DNA of 64,000 nucleotides from Malania oleifera (lineage: Eukaryota; Streptophyta; Magnoliopsida; Santalales; Ximeniaceae): NCBI RefSeq assembly GCF_029873635.1, contig NC_080422.1, positions 58,563,889 to 58,627,888 of the forward strand. Reading direction: 5' to 3'. The number at the start of each line of letters is the position of its first letter. Within the stretch, counting starts at the first letter, position 1. Shown piece by piece: positions 47,544 through 58,967 of the stretch. The translations under genes and the position numbers were made by a program. Under the pieces are notes generated by a model. That model saw only the letters and a program-made list of their open reading frames with translations, made no database searches and was not told where the DNA came from.

Positions 47544-49452
47544 TGAAATTGGAATAGCTTCCCAAGAGGGGGGGTGAATTGGGTTTTAAAAATTTTATTC
47601 CCCTTAGTCTTAGTTCTTTTGAGTTGTAACAACAATCAAAACTTAAACACAATCACAACAACACAATAACATCAATCACTCAATTTTGCAACAATAGCCC
47701 TGTATAAATGTGAAAATTTGTTGAACTTGTTATAAGCCCCGTATCACAATTATTCTTTTTCCTAATGTTCAGCTTTTAAATAAATTTTCAGATTAATAAG
47801 TTAATGATGATCAATCAACGTAGTCCCTTTCTATTTTCGCAATCAATGTTGATTAATCCAAAACAAATTACCTTTCGGTCTATTTAACAACCAAACATTT
47901 AGAGTTGAATTTTAAAGCAACCACACAGATTATATCTTTTTCTAAAAAATAAAGAGTAGATTAGAGAAAGACGAACACAAGGTTTTTACGGGGTTCAGCT
48001 TCAACACAGCCTACGTCCTCACCCTTGGCAAAACCACCAAAGGATTCACTACTACCATTCCTTTATCTGGTGGAACAATACCAGTTACAAACACTCCTTG
48101 GGTAAGCCTAGAGCCTGCCTTCTCCAAACAATATCCCCTTGTTTGGTCAAACGATTCAACACTTGAATCGTCAATTAACCTATTACAAAGATATACAATA
48201 AGGCGTACAAGAACTTGCTCCTTAAAGAGCTGATTAGTACAAATTGAAACACTATGTACTTTAGTAAATTCGGAACATGAATTTCAGAATGAAGCTCTTA
48301 GAAACTTATCACCGTAGGTATCTTTCAATGGATGAAATAATCAACAACTTGATGCACAAACTCAGTGAGAAACTCAACAAGGCTTTCAAAGAATTTCGTG
48401 AGTGATCAGAGCAATAGATCACTTTCAGAATTTCAGTAGGTTTTGAGAGAGAATGAAAGCTGAATTGATTTCTTGGTGTTTAAAACAATGATCCTTGAGG
48501 GTATTTATAGAGGTAGGAAAACTCCTTACTTGTTCCCTAAGTGTACTTAGAGTTGTTTCCAAGTTTTAAAATTATTTAAGCTTCAAATAATTTGAATTTC
48601 AAAAAATATATCCATTGGAAATTTGAAAGCTGCCGCGAGCCAGACGACTGTGAAGTCCTGGCAGTCGTCTGTCCACATATTATAACTATAAAATTCATAG
48701 GCAGAGAGGTGGCAGTCGTTTGTCCCTTGATTGACAGTCGTCTGTCCCCAGAATAATGTAGTTATAATACAACTCAGTAGGGTGGCAGTCGTCTATCCAT
48801 ATGGTGACAGTCATTTGTCCATGAACAAATCAATTTTTCAATATACATAGAAGGTTGACAGTCGTCTAGCAGAACACTCACAGGCGTCTCAATTTTCACT
48901 GGTAGTCGTCTGTTAAAACCTTGACAGTCGTCTGTCAGACTTCTGTCTTCAGTTAAAATAGTTTAATTTTTCTAGTCGTTTGTCCATAGACAGACAGTCA
49001 TCTGTCAACTGGATTTTCCTCATTCCAACATATTTTTGAGTTCTCACTTCTTTGCTCAATTAATCTTGGAAAATGAACTTGTTTAACTTTGAAAAACTTG
49101 TTCCAAGTTTTATACTAAGGTCTCTAAGTCTCTTTTGCCAAATGAGCTTCGAAATGAAAAATTCATATTTGAATACACTTAAAAGTACTTACAAAAACTT
49201 TATCCTAAGCTTATTTGACATTTGCTTCGAGTCCTTTCAATGTTGTTCTTCAATCTTCCAAACTTCTATGAGCTTTCATTGTGGATCTTTGGTATTCACA
49301 TGTGACTTTCCTTGTTCCGTAATCCTTGTAAGATTTTAGGTGAGATTTGAACAATTCATCTTTGCCTATAATCATATCACTTGAAAATTCATTAAATAAC
49401 TTTACTTTATTATCATCAAAACCAAGAGTTTGTAAGTTTAACTAGGCCAACA
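47544..49452 (-). repeat. Element E 5' LTR
   Basis: On the minus strand it runs from TGTTGGCCTAGTT to CCAATTTCA. TATA box CTATAAATAC on the minus strand at 48501-48510; the motif array upstream of it at 48632-49005. It aligns with 38749-40640. Confidence 0.92.
48632..49005 (-). promoter_or_regulatory. Element E U3 motif array (5' LTR)
   Basis: About twelve words of the type GACAGTCGTCTGTC or GGCAGTCGTCTATCC, 15-40 bases apart, beginning about 120 bases upstream of the TATA box on the transcribed strand. Many contain a short inverted repeat (GACAG/CTGTC). Confidence 0.5.
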
Positions 49453-49457
49453 AAACC

Positions 49458-49541
49458 TCAAATCCTCTCCTATACTATGGTACTGCTTCCGTTGCACTCT
49501 AAAGTCTACAGAACCTAGCAACCTAGGCTCTGAAACCAAAC
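49458..49541 (-). other. Chromovirus D leader with PBS
   Basis: On the minus strand the LTR is followed at once by TTTGGTTTCAGAGCCTAGG (PBS about 49522-49540), one change from the initiator-Met form TTGGTATCAGAGCCTAGG. The rest is leader, interrupted by element E at 49457. Confidence 0.8.
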
Positions 49542-49681
49542 TATAACGACCTACTAAATTTTTTTTTCTTAATATTTAATATTCATGTATTTTCAAATTT
49601 ACTCTGCTCTAATACCTGCTAATTCAAATCTAGCTGACAACCTAAGCAGCGAGAAGCTGAATTCACATACATCCATAATCA

Positions 49682-49732
<51 letters not shown>

Positions 49733-50449
49733 ATACTAGAGTGCCAGAATATTCTCAAAATATACACATATAGCTGGACAAAGGATACACAAAAATACTC
49801 TCCTCCCCAAAAGACTCACCCTACTGACAGGGCAGCACTGTAGCCCCTCTACCTGCGATCCTGATCTGCTTGCCTAACTGGATCACTTGAAAAATGTCAA
49901 TTTATTGGGATGAGACGACGCTCAGTAAGACGAAATATGCTATTGATAGTGTGTGACAAGTGAGCTACATGCTTGTAAAATTTGACTTAAAAAATAACAT
50001 AAATAACAAAGCTGAGTCAAACCTGTAAACCTGTTGCAATATAAACCATACCTATGTTGCTTAACATAAACTGATTTTCTTGTATATATATATTCATAAT
50101 ATTGCTAATATCTATATGTATGACTATTTTTTGAAAATATGATCATACACATATATAATAACTGAAAAGATTCCCTGGATGGATAACTGAAAGCCATGAT
50201 TTAACCCCTCATGACAGGGTTGTGTGGCCCGAAGGCGAGACCTAACCTGGCTGGCCGACTAGGGTAAGTCAACTGAACTCCGACAGTCAGATCGGCCCCC
50301 TCAACCCATATCTGATGGGGAGCCTGTATATAACATAGGCAAAATCGATTTCTGAATACCACATACTATCTGAGTAGTGGTTGCACTCTAAACTGAATAT
50401 AGTTATAGTATCGTGCTCTGCTGGCTGAATATGGTCCATCAGGGTCTGA

Positions 50450-50487
<38 letters not shown>

Positions 50488-51508
50488 CTGATATTTCTAA
50501 AATACTGCTTTTACCATGATTTGTAACAACTGAAATAATCATAACATTATATAAACTGATCTGAATAAACTGTAATAACTGAATATCTAAGATATTTGCA
50601 TAGATGAATAACTAAAATATCTGATTAATTGTAGTAACTGAATGTTATAGTTTTGTGGTTTGTATATCATAGTATTCTGAAAATACTATAAAATAAAAAT
50701 TTTTGTACGCATACTGTAAATCATGGTATTCTGAAAATTATATAAACCATGTGCTGATCTAATATTAAACTCATGTCACACAACTAAATATCAATATTAT
50801 CATGCTCTGAAAACTGTATATATGGTCTAAATAAAAATTTACTAAAAACATATGATTTGTACTGAATCATAATAGAATTGTCTAACATATCATATTTCTC
50901 TTACCTGATTCTTGCTAAAATCCTCTACTGTGACGGGTCCTACACCCGCAGGATTCCACTCAACACCCTGAAAACAACATTTGTCAAAACAAAATATCAC
51001 TATTTTTTCGACTACTACATTTTCTATAACTGATGGAAAGCCAAATATTGCATAAAAATCTTACCCTGAATTTGGGATAAAATTCAATTTCGTCCCACCA
51101 ACGATCCGCTCCGACAGACTTGGATAGAACTTTCTCAAGAGCATCGTAGTGGCCTCAGATCGTCGATCCGATGACTAACGGGGCCAAAATCGAAGAGAGA
51201 AGTGGGAAGAATCGTGGAGGAGAGAGAAAGGAAATTCTTGTTGAAATTTTTGCGTAAAAATTGGAGTTAAAGACTATTTATACTATGGCCTTCGTCGACG
51301 AGTCACGTCATTTCGTCGACAAGGTCAATAAAGAGGTTCGTCAACAAATGCTATTTCCTTGTCGACGAAATTCAGAACTTGGAAAAACAGTTTCTTAGTA
51401 TCTTCTCGTTGACGAAACGTGTCCTCGTCGACGATCCTCATGTACCCTCGTCGATGAATCCCCTGTGTTCGTCGACGAGGTCCTGAATAATTTCCTTAGG
51501 TTATTACA
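49542..51508 (-). repeat. Chromovirus D 5' LTR
   Basis: Aligns with 13199-15118. The inner end has TATAACGACC where the other LTR has TGTAATGACC, so the terminal CA of the minus strand is mutated. Long TA microsatellites at 49681-49729 and 50453-50486 differ in length from the 3' LTR. TATA box (minus AGTATAAATAGTC) at 51273-51285; motif array at 51292-51482. Confidence 0.92.
51292..51482 (-). promoter_or_regulatory. Chromovirus D U3 motif array (5' LTR)
   Basis: About eight words centred on TCGTCGACGA, several perfectly palindromic, directly upstream of the LTR TATA box on the transcribed strand. Confidence 0.55.
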
Positions 51509-52442
51509 TAAGGCATCTTCTTACTTCTTCGATGAACTCAACAAACCAAAGAGCATATGATTGCATTCAATTTTTCAAATGAACTCTTTCCATCATAACT
51601 AATTGAACACTTCGAAATTGGTAATTCTTGTTGACACTTGGCTGCTTAACTCTTGATTGAAATGACAAAAAAATTGTAACTAGTATTAACTTTTCATTTT
51701 TGAAGATTACTTATAAGTAAATAGTTTGGAAGCTTGACTCTTTGTCTAAGACATCACCACCACCACCACCACCACCAACAATAATAATAAAAAACAATCA
51801 TGTTTTAAATCTTATTACGTGGTATTTGGGGTCAGTTACATGAATCATTTTCTAGCATTGCAACAACTAGTTTATTTTTATTGATTTAAGATTGTTAGGC
51901 TGTTACATTTTTTTTTTTTCATTTTGTGTATGCAGTTTGAATTTTTTTTAAATTAATATTTGTGGACTTTTCTCTATCATTATTTTCTTCCATATTTTGG
52001 TAGTTTGAAATGGAAAAATGATTTTGTGCAAAGTTTGTTCACTAGATTATATCCTATATTAGTTCATGACAATATTTATTGAACCTCATCAGTGTAAACT
52101 AAAATTGCACATTCGGTTTGTAAAAAATATAATGGAATTAACAAAATGGTTCTCCTTTTTCAAGTTTTAGAACACACATTGTAATTGAAAGATTTCAGAG
52201 TTAAAATTAAAGTTAATCAGTTTAAATATTCCGAATATTTTGATGTCTAATATATATATAAAAAAATCATTGAAAATTGTTCAAATCTCCAAATAAACCC
52301 TAATACAAAATAAAAATAAAAATAAAAAAAATTCAATCATTGAATGTTGCATAGGCCATGCAAAAATCGTTGGTCCAAATAGCATCTTTTATATAAAAAA
52401 CACTAAATCATTCAACATTTTTGTTTTAAAAAAATGTTTGAT

Positions 52443-52476
52443 CATCCAATGTTTTTTATTTAAAAAATATTGGATG
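52443..52476. repeat. Short inverted repeat
   Basis: Two 17-base arms around CATCCAAT, matching at 15 of 17 positions, with no loop. Perhaps the core of a small MITE; no terminal repeats or target site were identified. Confidence 0.4.
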
Positions 52477-52719
52477 GTTCAGCAATATTTTAAGGTACAT
52501 CAAATGGAAAAACAAAATTATATTCGAACTTTTCTTAAATATTTTTAAATAAATTAAAACTAAATTTAGAAAAAACTCTTAATTTTTTTTTTTTTTTAAC
52601 TTACGCACCGGGTTTCCACGTGTCCGTTTTACGGTCAACGTGACTAATTCCGCGCCCCTTGAAGCCGACCCCACAACTCCAAATGAAGGTAAATTTCAGG
52701 AATTCAGGGGCGGAAATGA

Positions 52720-52792
52720 ATTCGGGAGGGTTTGAACACCTGATCTCGTGAGAGACACTCTCGCAGCTCGCACTACACCTGAACAACACCCT
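52720..52792 (-). repeat. Possible tRNA-derived SINE fragment
   Basis: On the minus strand GTTGTTCAGGTGTAG resembles a Pol III box A, and GGTGTTCAAACCC, about 35 bases on, resembles box B (TTCAAxxCC). The spacing fits a tRNA-derived head. No poly(A) or T tail and no target duplication were identified. Confidence 0.35.
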
Positions 52793-53911
52793 GGGAGTTA
52801 AAAAAGTAATAATAATAAATTAATTAATTTTATGGTACATATCAAAGTCAAAGCAGTTCACCTCAGAAAAAATAAAAAATAAATGTAGTCATTTATGGGC
52901 GTGAAGCAAATGCAGGCTGCAGCTTCCCCTCGCCGCGTATTTGACGCTCTCCTTTTTCCAGACCCGTACGCGTGTCCTCGTTTGCTCTTTTCATCTCACC
53001 CCGGACCCGACTCCCCAAATTAACCGATCCCGGTCCCCTGAGCCGGACGTACCCCTGCATTGTTGTTCCCTTGCTTTTCATCCCACTCAACTCCTCCCTA
53101 ATTAACCGCAAAGGTTTACCGAACCGGACTCACCCATGCACTCGTGTCAAAAATTAATTATAAGTATATTATTATTATTATTATGACCAGTCATAATAAG
53201 TTCTTTCTTTCTATTTTTAAATTTTTTCTTTACAAAAATTAAAATTAATAAAATTAAATAATATAAGAGTTTTTTAGAATAATTGTAAATAGTTATAGGG
53301 ATATTTTAGTATAATTATAAAGAGTTATAATGATAAATTTAATATAATTATAAGAGTATTTTGAGATAATTACAAATAATTAAATAAGTATTTTAAAATA
53401 ATAATAGGAATAAATTTAAATATTTTTAAAAGAAAGAATATTTATAGTATTAAAATTTATTATTTGAGCATAAAAATTAAGTTTACAGGCTGGGTAGCTA
53501 AAAGATGAATTTGAGATGGATAAAATCAATTCCATTATTTTATTCACTCCTGACAAAATTAATGTTAGGACAAATTAAACAAACTTTTTTGCAATAGCCA
53601 AATTGCAGCCTCATGAGCAGTGGCAACTTTGCTGTGTAGTATTGTACTCGTAATAATTTATTTATACCCATAGGGTCCCCAATCCATCCACACAGGGTTG
53701 GGCAACCGGACTTAATTATCAATCTATTATTATTATTATTATTATTCAATTTCAAGTTGATTAATTATGGCAAGCTCTTGTATGCGTAATAATGAGGAAA
53801 AACAATTGATTACAAAATTGACCAGAACACCACCAAAATCTTCCATTAACCTCCGATAATTTACATTTCTCGAATTTAATTATTAATAAAAAAAAAAAAA
53901 AAAAGCAAAAT

Positions 53912-54328
53912 TCAAATCCCTTGCTTCTTAACTTCTTCTCCATCTGCTCCCGCTGATTTCTGATCGGCAGTACCATTCTCGCTGTTGAAAGAAGAAGCCC
54001 TGCTGGACGCCGGCGTTGCCAAGAAGGTCGGTTTCTCTTGTCCAGCCATTATCACCAGAATTTTCTCTTCAAACACCGGCGGACGTTTCAAGGCGCCGTC
54101 GCCGCTCTCCGGGTCCCTCTCGGAAGAGCCGCCGCTGCCGCCGGCGCCGCTTTCGAAGTAGCCGGAGAGCTTCCAATAAGAGCACGCGAGGATCAGCAGA
54201 GCGAAGGCTATCAGACCCAGCATCGCCGCCAGGCCGCCGAAGAGGTACGGGACCGGCGAGTGCCATGCCGAGTGCTGCACCGCCGGAGACGTCGGAGCCG
54301 TCGCGTTGAAGGTCACCCCACTTCTCAT
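53912..54328 (-). CDS. GLUTAMINE DUMPER (GDU) family protein
   Basis: 138 residues, one exon, intact. A short outside N-terminus (MRSGVTFNATAPTSP) is followed by one membrane segment at about residues 27-50 (YLFGGLAAMLGLIAFALLIL), the SYWKLSGYF stretch, a Gly/Ser/acidic spacer, and EEKILVIMAGQEKPTFLATP at about 87-106, with the family's signature V-I-M-A-G at 92-96. In Arabidopsis, GDU1 promotes amino-acid (notably glutamine) export and its VIMAG part contacts the RING ubiquitin ligase LOG2. I chose Met at 54328 because the frame upstream to 54547 crosses the TATA box and matches nothing. Length and layout fit the family; which GDU paralogue it is cannot be told. Confidence 0.93.
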   Translation of the reverse strand: MRSGVTFNATAPTSPAVQHSAWHSPVPYLFGGLAAMLGLIAFALLILACSYWKLSGYFESGAGGSGGSSERDPESGDGALKRPPVFEEKILVIMAGQEKPTFLATPASSRASSFNSENGTADQKSAGADGEEVKKQGI

Positions 54329-54461
54329 TCTTCTAACACTAACTTGGCAGATGGATAGTTGGATGGATGGATGGATTAGGGGACTGATCAGAAGTGAAGC
54401 TTCGGAGGGCTTTGAAATTGAGGGGATGAAGGAATGGGAAAGCAGAGAAGGGCGGAGATGG

Positions 54462-54470
54462 TTTTTATAG
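54462..54470 (-). promoter_or_regulatory. GDU TATA box
   Basis: CTATAAAAA on the minus strand, about 135 bases before the ATG, implying a leader of about 100 bases. Confidence 0.65.
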
Positions 54471-54531
54471 AGAAGGCAGAGGGAGAGTGGTTTTTGGGTA
54501 GCAGAGAGTGGGCCTGATAGTGGTTTACAAA

Positions 54532-54539
54532 TGACGTCA
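54532..54539 (-). promoter_or_regulatory. TGACGTCA element upstream of GDU
   Basis: A perfect palindromic TGACGTCA about 65 bases upstream of the TATA box. This is the classical target of TGA-type bZIP factors. Binding is inferred from sequence alone. Confidence 0.45.
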
Positions 54540-54549
54540 TTTTGCATGA

Positions 54550-57409
54550 AAATTGGGGCCCTGCCTACTCATTTTCATTCTTTTTCCTTGTAATATACAA
54601 ACATCTGAGAGGAGAGTGGAACGCACTATGGAACAGGGCGGGGGTGGCGTAGGCCGTAGGGGAGGTTTTAATGATTTAGAGGGGAATCTGGAATCCTGGG
54701 CTCGAGGGACGTGGCAGGAATTGAATATATTATACTCACAGCCCTTGCATCTGTGTCGTCAGATGTTGAAGCGCACCGTACATATGTGGTAGCGCACGCA
54801 GGGGATCTGCCACCCTCCGTAACAGGGTTGATGGGCGTTTCAAAGCGTTCAGATTTACTTGGCGTCCAAGAAAGCACACGCAAGCTTGGGAATTAAACGG
54901 TTTCAAAATGGAAGAATGAGTAAAGTCTTGTATTTATTAACTTAGCAATATTAATTTGGAGACCACTCTACAGGTAACAATATGAAGATTTATCTACAGA
55001 ACTTTAATCTCTATAAACACAGTGTTTTGACTATGAAAGAAATAACAGAGGGTGGAAAGACAAATTTCGGTGTTGCTTTTATGATTAATCCAAATATTAA
55101 GATCTTTTATTTATTGATAAGATGTGTTACGAATCAAACCCCTTCGAAATAGACACCACTCCTTATGTCTCTTCAAATTGACATTACTTTTGTATTATAA
55201 TTTCGTGCTATATTTTAAAATAACATCTATTTCCAATAGTTATCTTATTTTGAAATTTTATTATTAAATTAAAAAAATTCAAATATAAGGTCTTAATTAA
55301 TCACAAAAGCACGTGTCTATATATTTATAATTATTTTGCTCCATTTTTCCCCATTGAACTCTAATGTTAATTAGAAGGATGGAAAATTATTCATAAACTT
55401 ATTCTCAATTCTCTCAAACTTTTGATATGAGAAAAAAGTTTGTAAAAGTTTTTTTTTTTTTTTCCTTCTCCTTTATATTACAATCAAAAACTAAAACAAC
55501 CCTTAGTTAGATTTTATATAAATTTTAAGTCAAATACTTATTGGTTCATGCTTACAAATATGTATGTATCTTTCAATTTAAATCTCCTACCTAATGAAAT
55601 CTATAGTGGCTTAAGATTAAACTAAGACTCATTTGCATCAAAATTGAAAAAATATCACACATAATTCTATCATGCTTCGATGAGAAGTTCATTAAAAATT
55701 CTAACACTAGTATGCCTTGTACTAGCTCCTGGTTTTGATGAAAATTTTTAAAAATTAGCCCCAAACTTTTGTTAAAAGTGACACTACTTCTCGTGTTCAT
55801 ATGGGTGAAGTTTTCATCATACCCCTTTATTACAAGTATATTACAACAATAAACTTCATTAAAACTGAATTGACGTGTCCTTTTATCATTGTAATAGTTA
55901 TCACTAGCGATTCTTGAAATATTTATTTCCAGTGCAGTGAGTCATATGTTAGTAACTTTTTGTTACCCATTAAATTAATTAGCTGGTAGTGAAATTAAAA
56001 AAAAAAAAGGTTGGGTTCCCATTATTTATGTTTTTAGAAGGGTCTCAAACGCATTTCAAATGTTGTGATTCTCATGACTTGACCTAACATATATAATGGT
56101 GTAATTATACCCTTTTGAAATTAATTGTGTCCAACATATTTAGGCCTCAAGGTAATTTGTCAATATTTTCCATTATATACCTTACTAAATGATTCAGACA
56201 TGGTTGTTTCACTATTATAGTGCAAACTATAGATACGTCCCAAAAGAGCTCGACACAGATAGGGATGTTGATCCTAAAAATGAAAGAAGAATGAAATCAA
56301 AGTATGGGGTAATGTTGTTGAGGACTATGGTAATTGTGAGAAATAGGATCAATAAAGTCCAAGGAGTCACCACTGGCCATATATTTTACCTAGGTGTAGT
56401 TAGATTACTTAATTATTGCTTATTAGTTGGTCTTCAAGTCAAACCTAAGTCCAATAAAACTAATGGTGAAGGTTTGCATCACCAGAGTTGAGTTCAAGAG
56501 TACATTTATGTAAGGGGAATGTACTAGAACCCCTTAGACACCTATTCATTGAATGATATCTAATTAGCCTAAAACTGCATTAAAATTCAATTGATCAATA
56601 TTTTTGGTTCTTTTTTTTTTTATTCAATTACTTGTCTATTTGATATTAGGAGGCCTTGCCTAAAAAAAAAACCTTCCTCACCACCATATTGATTCCTTCT
56701 TGTATTTTCTCAATTTTAGTAGCTTATTCATTCTGCCTTTAAATATTAGGAGATCTTGCATAAGATAGAAATCTTCCTCACATTTGGATCATCAAAGGAA
56801 TGAAAAAACATATCCTCCAAGGTCAAAGGAAAGTTTATTATGGATAGGTGTGATGAATATTGTGCAAAACAAATAATGGGAGATAGGTAACAATGGATAT
56901 GCAAGATGAATGCAAACATGCGAACAACATGCAAGGAGCATACATCAAACTAAATGAAACAAGTAAATGAGAAATCATGGTCACAAGGAGAGAAATCACA
57001 CAAACTAGTTGAAATCTACTAACTAACTTGCAAAAGAAACAAATGCAGCAAATAAAGAGTGTGCATACAAATCATAATAGAATCATCGAGCAAACTCAGT
57101 GGTTCTGCTACATCAACTGCCCCCAAGCAACAAGTAAGGTTCCAATACCCTAAATGGATCATGCCTTATCAAAGGGGAGAGCGCAAGTATACACAAATGC
57201 ACAATAAAGACAAATATGCGGCAAACATCATGAAAAGACATTCAATCATGCAATAGAAATCTGTGAAAGCTCAAAATGAATTGCCAAATGGTCAAGTACA
57301 ATCAAGAAATGCTTTAAAAAAATATTCTATATTTTCTCAATTTTTTGGCAATTTTATGCAATTTTTATTATTTTTAAATATTTTTATTGTTTTTTCTATT
57401 TTTATGATT

Positions 57410-57440
<31 letters not shown>

Positions 57441-57563
57441 TTTCTTAAATTTCAAAGCCCTAAAAATTTTCCCAAATTTTTCTATAGCTTCTTTTTGAAT
57501 TTTTACTTAAATTTCATGTTTTCTTTTTTATTTTTCATAAATTTTCATCTATTTTGCAAAGGT

Positions 57564-57594
<31 letters not shown>

Positions 57595-57780
57595 TTTTTA
57601 TTTTATTTAACTTGCAAAAATTTTCCTTGAAATTTTATATTATTTTTAAAAAAATTTTAAAATAATTTTAAATTATTTTTACCCACTTTATTTGAAATTT
57701 AAAATGCATTTTATTATTTAAAATAAAAATAAAAACCTTGATTCTACCTCAAATTCAAAGGCAGATTGGAGGAAAGTTAA
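54550..57780. other. Intergenic region upstream of GDU
   Basis: 54550-54900 has raised GC and is probably distal GDU promoter. Beyond that it is AT-rich, with poly-T runs, TA microsatellites (57411-57432, 57563-57590), and a degenerate direct repeat (TATTAGGAGGCCTTGCCTA near 56646 and TATTAGGAGATCTTGCATA near 56744). A 100-codon ORF at 56189-56491 resembles no family I know. Confidence 0.5.
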
Positions 57781-57880
57781 CCTAAGTTTAACCAGGTCAA
57801 CTTGGGTTTAACTAGGTCAACCCAAGTTTAACTTGGTCGACTCGGGTTTAATCAAGTCAACCCAAGTTTAACTAAGCCAA
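57781..57880 (+). repeat. 20-bp tandem repeat x 5
   Basis: Five exact-length units of the form CYYRRGTTTAACYARGTCAA, in perfect 20-base register. It ends 15 bases before LTR H. The inner word GGTCAAC / GGTCGAC resembles the motif words of the neighbouring LTR arrays. Confidence 0.85.
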
Positions 57881-57895
57881 TCACATCAGAAACTA

Positions 57896-58967
57896 TGTTG
57901 ACTTTATGAGTCCTATCCCGTTTTGATTATGACAAATCCAAAGTATCTCACTTGTGCATCTAGTATTTGAATATAAATTTCTATTAGAAGGCACATAGAG
58001 TTAAGATACGATCAAAGCCATGAGGATCCCAAAGCTCAATACATGATGGCAATTAAAAGAGCAAAAAGAATGAAGATATTTTATGTTGTATTGTAATGCA
58101 TTTGAGTATTGGTATGTAATAATGAATTCATGCATGATGGGATTAAAAGTTCAACAAAGACCATAGAATGACCTTAAGTCCTAAAACTTTTCATGAAAAA
58201 CCCTCTAACTAAAAAGTCATACTTATACACATAGGGTTGAAAATGTTAAAGTTATTTTTAGGGCAATAACTTAGGTGTTCAAAGACCTCGGTCAACCGAC
58301 CTTTACTAGTTCAAACTAGCTTAGTCGATCGACCACGCCTTAGGGCAAAATTGTAATCTTGCTCTAGCTCAGCCAACCAGCCATTTTTTCAACTAAAATT
58401 TCTCAACTGACCGAACCTAGTAAGGCTTGAAAATCACCTTTTGGCTCAGCCGACTGAACCTACAAAGGTTTGAAAATCGCCTTTAGCTCAGCCAACCGAC
58501 CCCTTACCCAACCGACCGAACCTCGTAGAAAATTTGAAAAATAAACTCAGCTTAGCCAATTGGTGGATTGCTCGATCGATTGACCCTCTCGGGAAGGCTA
58601 AATTTTTGTTGAGGTCAGCCGACCGGCACCTTGGCCAGTCAACCGACCCTCTCGGGTTGCCCGATATTTCCAACGCTAAACACAATTATTTTTGTCTTTA
58701 AACTTTTTTAAAATTTCCATCGTGTCCCTAATGGTCATAATTTTTTGGGATTCTATATATAGCCCATTCCAAAGCTTGATTAACACCTTGATTAGCTAAG
58801 AAATCCTCTCAAAATATTTTGTGCTATTCTTGTTATACTATCACATACAAGCATTCATTTCACACTCTCTCATATTTGTTTGCAAAATCTTTTTTGAAAG
58901 AGGGCATTAGACTCATCTTCTTTATTTTCATATTGATTGCAACTTGAAGATAGGTTGAGTACTCATT
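57896..58967 (+). repeat. LTR H, copia type, truncated by element F
   Basis: Starts TGTTGACTTTATGAGTCC and then CCGTTTTGATTATGACAAA, like the starts of B and F. The motif array is at 58288-58655 (TCAGCCAACCGACC words), the TATA box CTATATATAG at 58753-58762. The downstream part is missing because F begins at 58968. No polypurine tract precedes it, so it is a 5' or solo LTR. Confidence 0.8.
58288..58655 (+). promoter_or_regulatory. LTR H U3 motif array
   Basis: About twelve words of the type CTCAGCCAACCGACC or GGTCAACCGACC, 20-35 bases apart, ending about 100 bases before the TATA box. Confidence 0.5.

Larger units (their letters stand above)
38749..49452 (-). mobile_element. Element E: Sirevirus-like copia with third ORF
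   Basis: LTRs 38749-40640 and 47544-49452 flank PBS, gag, protease, integrase, RT, RNase H, an array-bearing spacer, ORF3 and polypurine tracts, all on the minus strand. It interrupts the leader of chromovirus D about 70 bases from the D PBS. Length 10.7 kb, near the usual Sirevirus size. Coding frames carry many lesions. The LTRs differ at roughly 30 of 330 positions by hand. Confidence 0.92.
13199..51508 (-). mobile_element. Chromovirus D (Tekay/Del-like Ty3/gypsy), with nested insertions
   Basis: Paired LTRs at 13199-15118 and 49542-51508 enclose, on the minus strand, PBS, gag, protease, RT, RNase H, integrase and a chromodomain. TAAGG flanks both sides exactly (13194-13198 and 51509-51513), which proves that both ends belong to one insertion. 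Removing nested elements B and E leaves about 8.9 kb, a normal size for this family. The coding sequence is broken by stops and frameshifts. By hand the two LTRs differ at roughly one base in ten over about 275 compared positions. Confidence 0.92.
51509..53911. other. AT-rich intergenic region
   Basis: No protein gene recognised. It holds a CAC microsatellite (51757-51778), a short hairpin (52443-52476), a tRNA-like SINE candidate (52720-52792), a CpG-rich patch (about 52895-53135) and TTA/TAA runs. Its right part contains the 3' flank of the GDU gene. Confidence 0.6.

Noticed and set aside
54016..54358. Two plus-strand ORFs of 97-106 codons, Arg-rich
   Set aside because: Antisense shadows of the GC-rich GDU coding region.
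54329..54547. Upstream extension of the GDU frame by 73 codons
   Set aside because: It runs through the TATA box and leader and has no family similarity; the Met at 54328 fits GDU length.
56189..56491. 100-codon plus-strand ORF
   Set aside because: No recognisable domain; AT-rich context, length reachable by chance.
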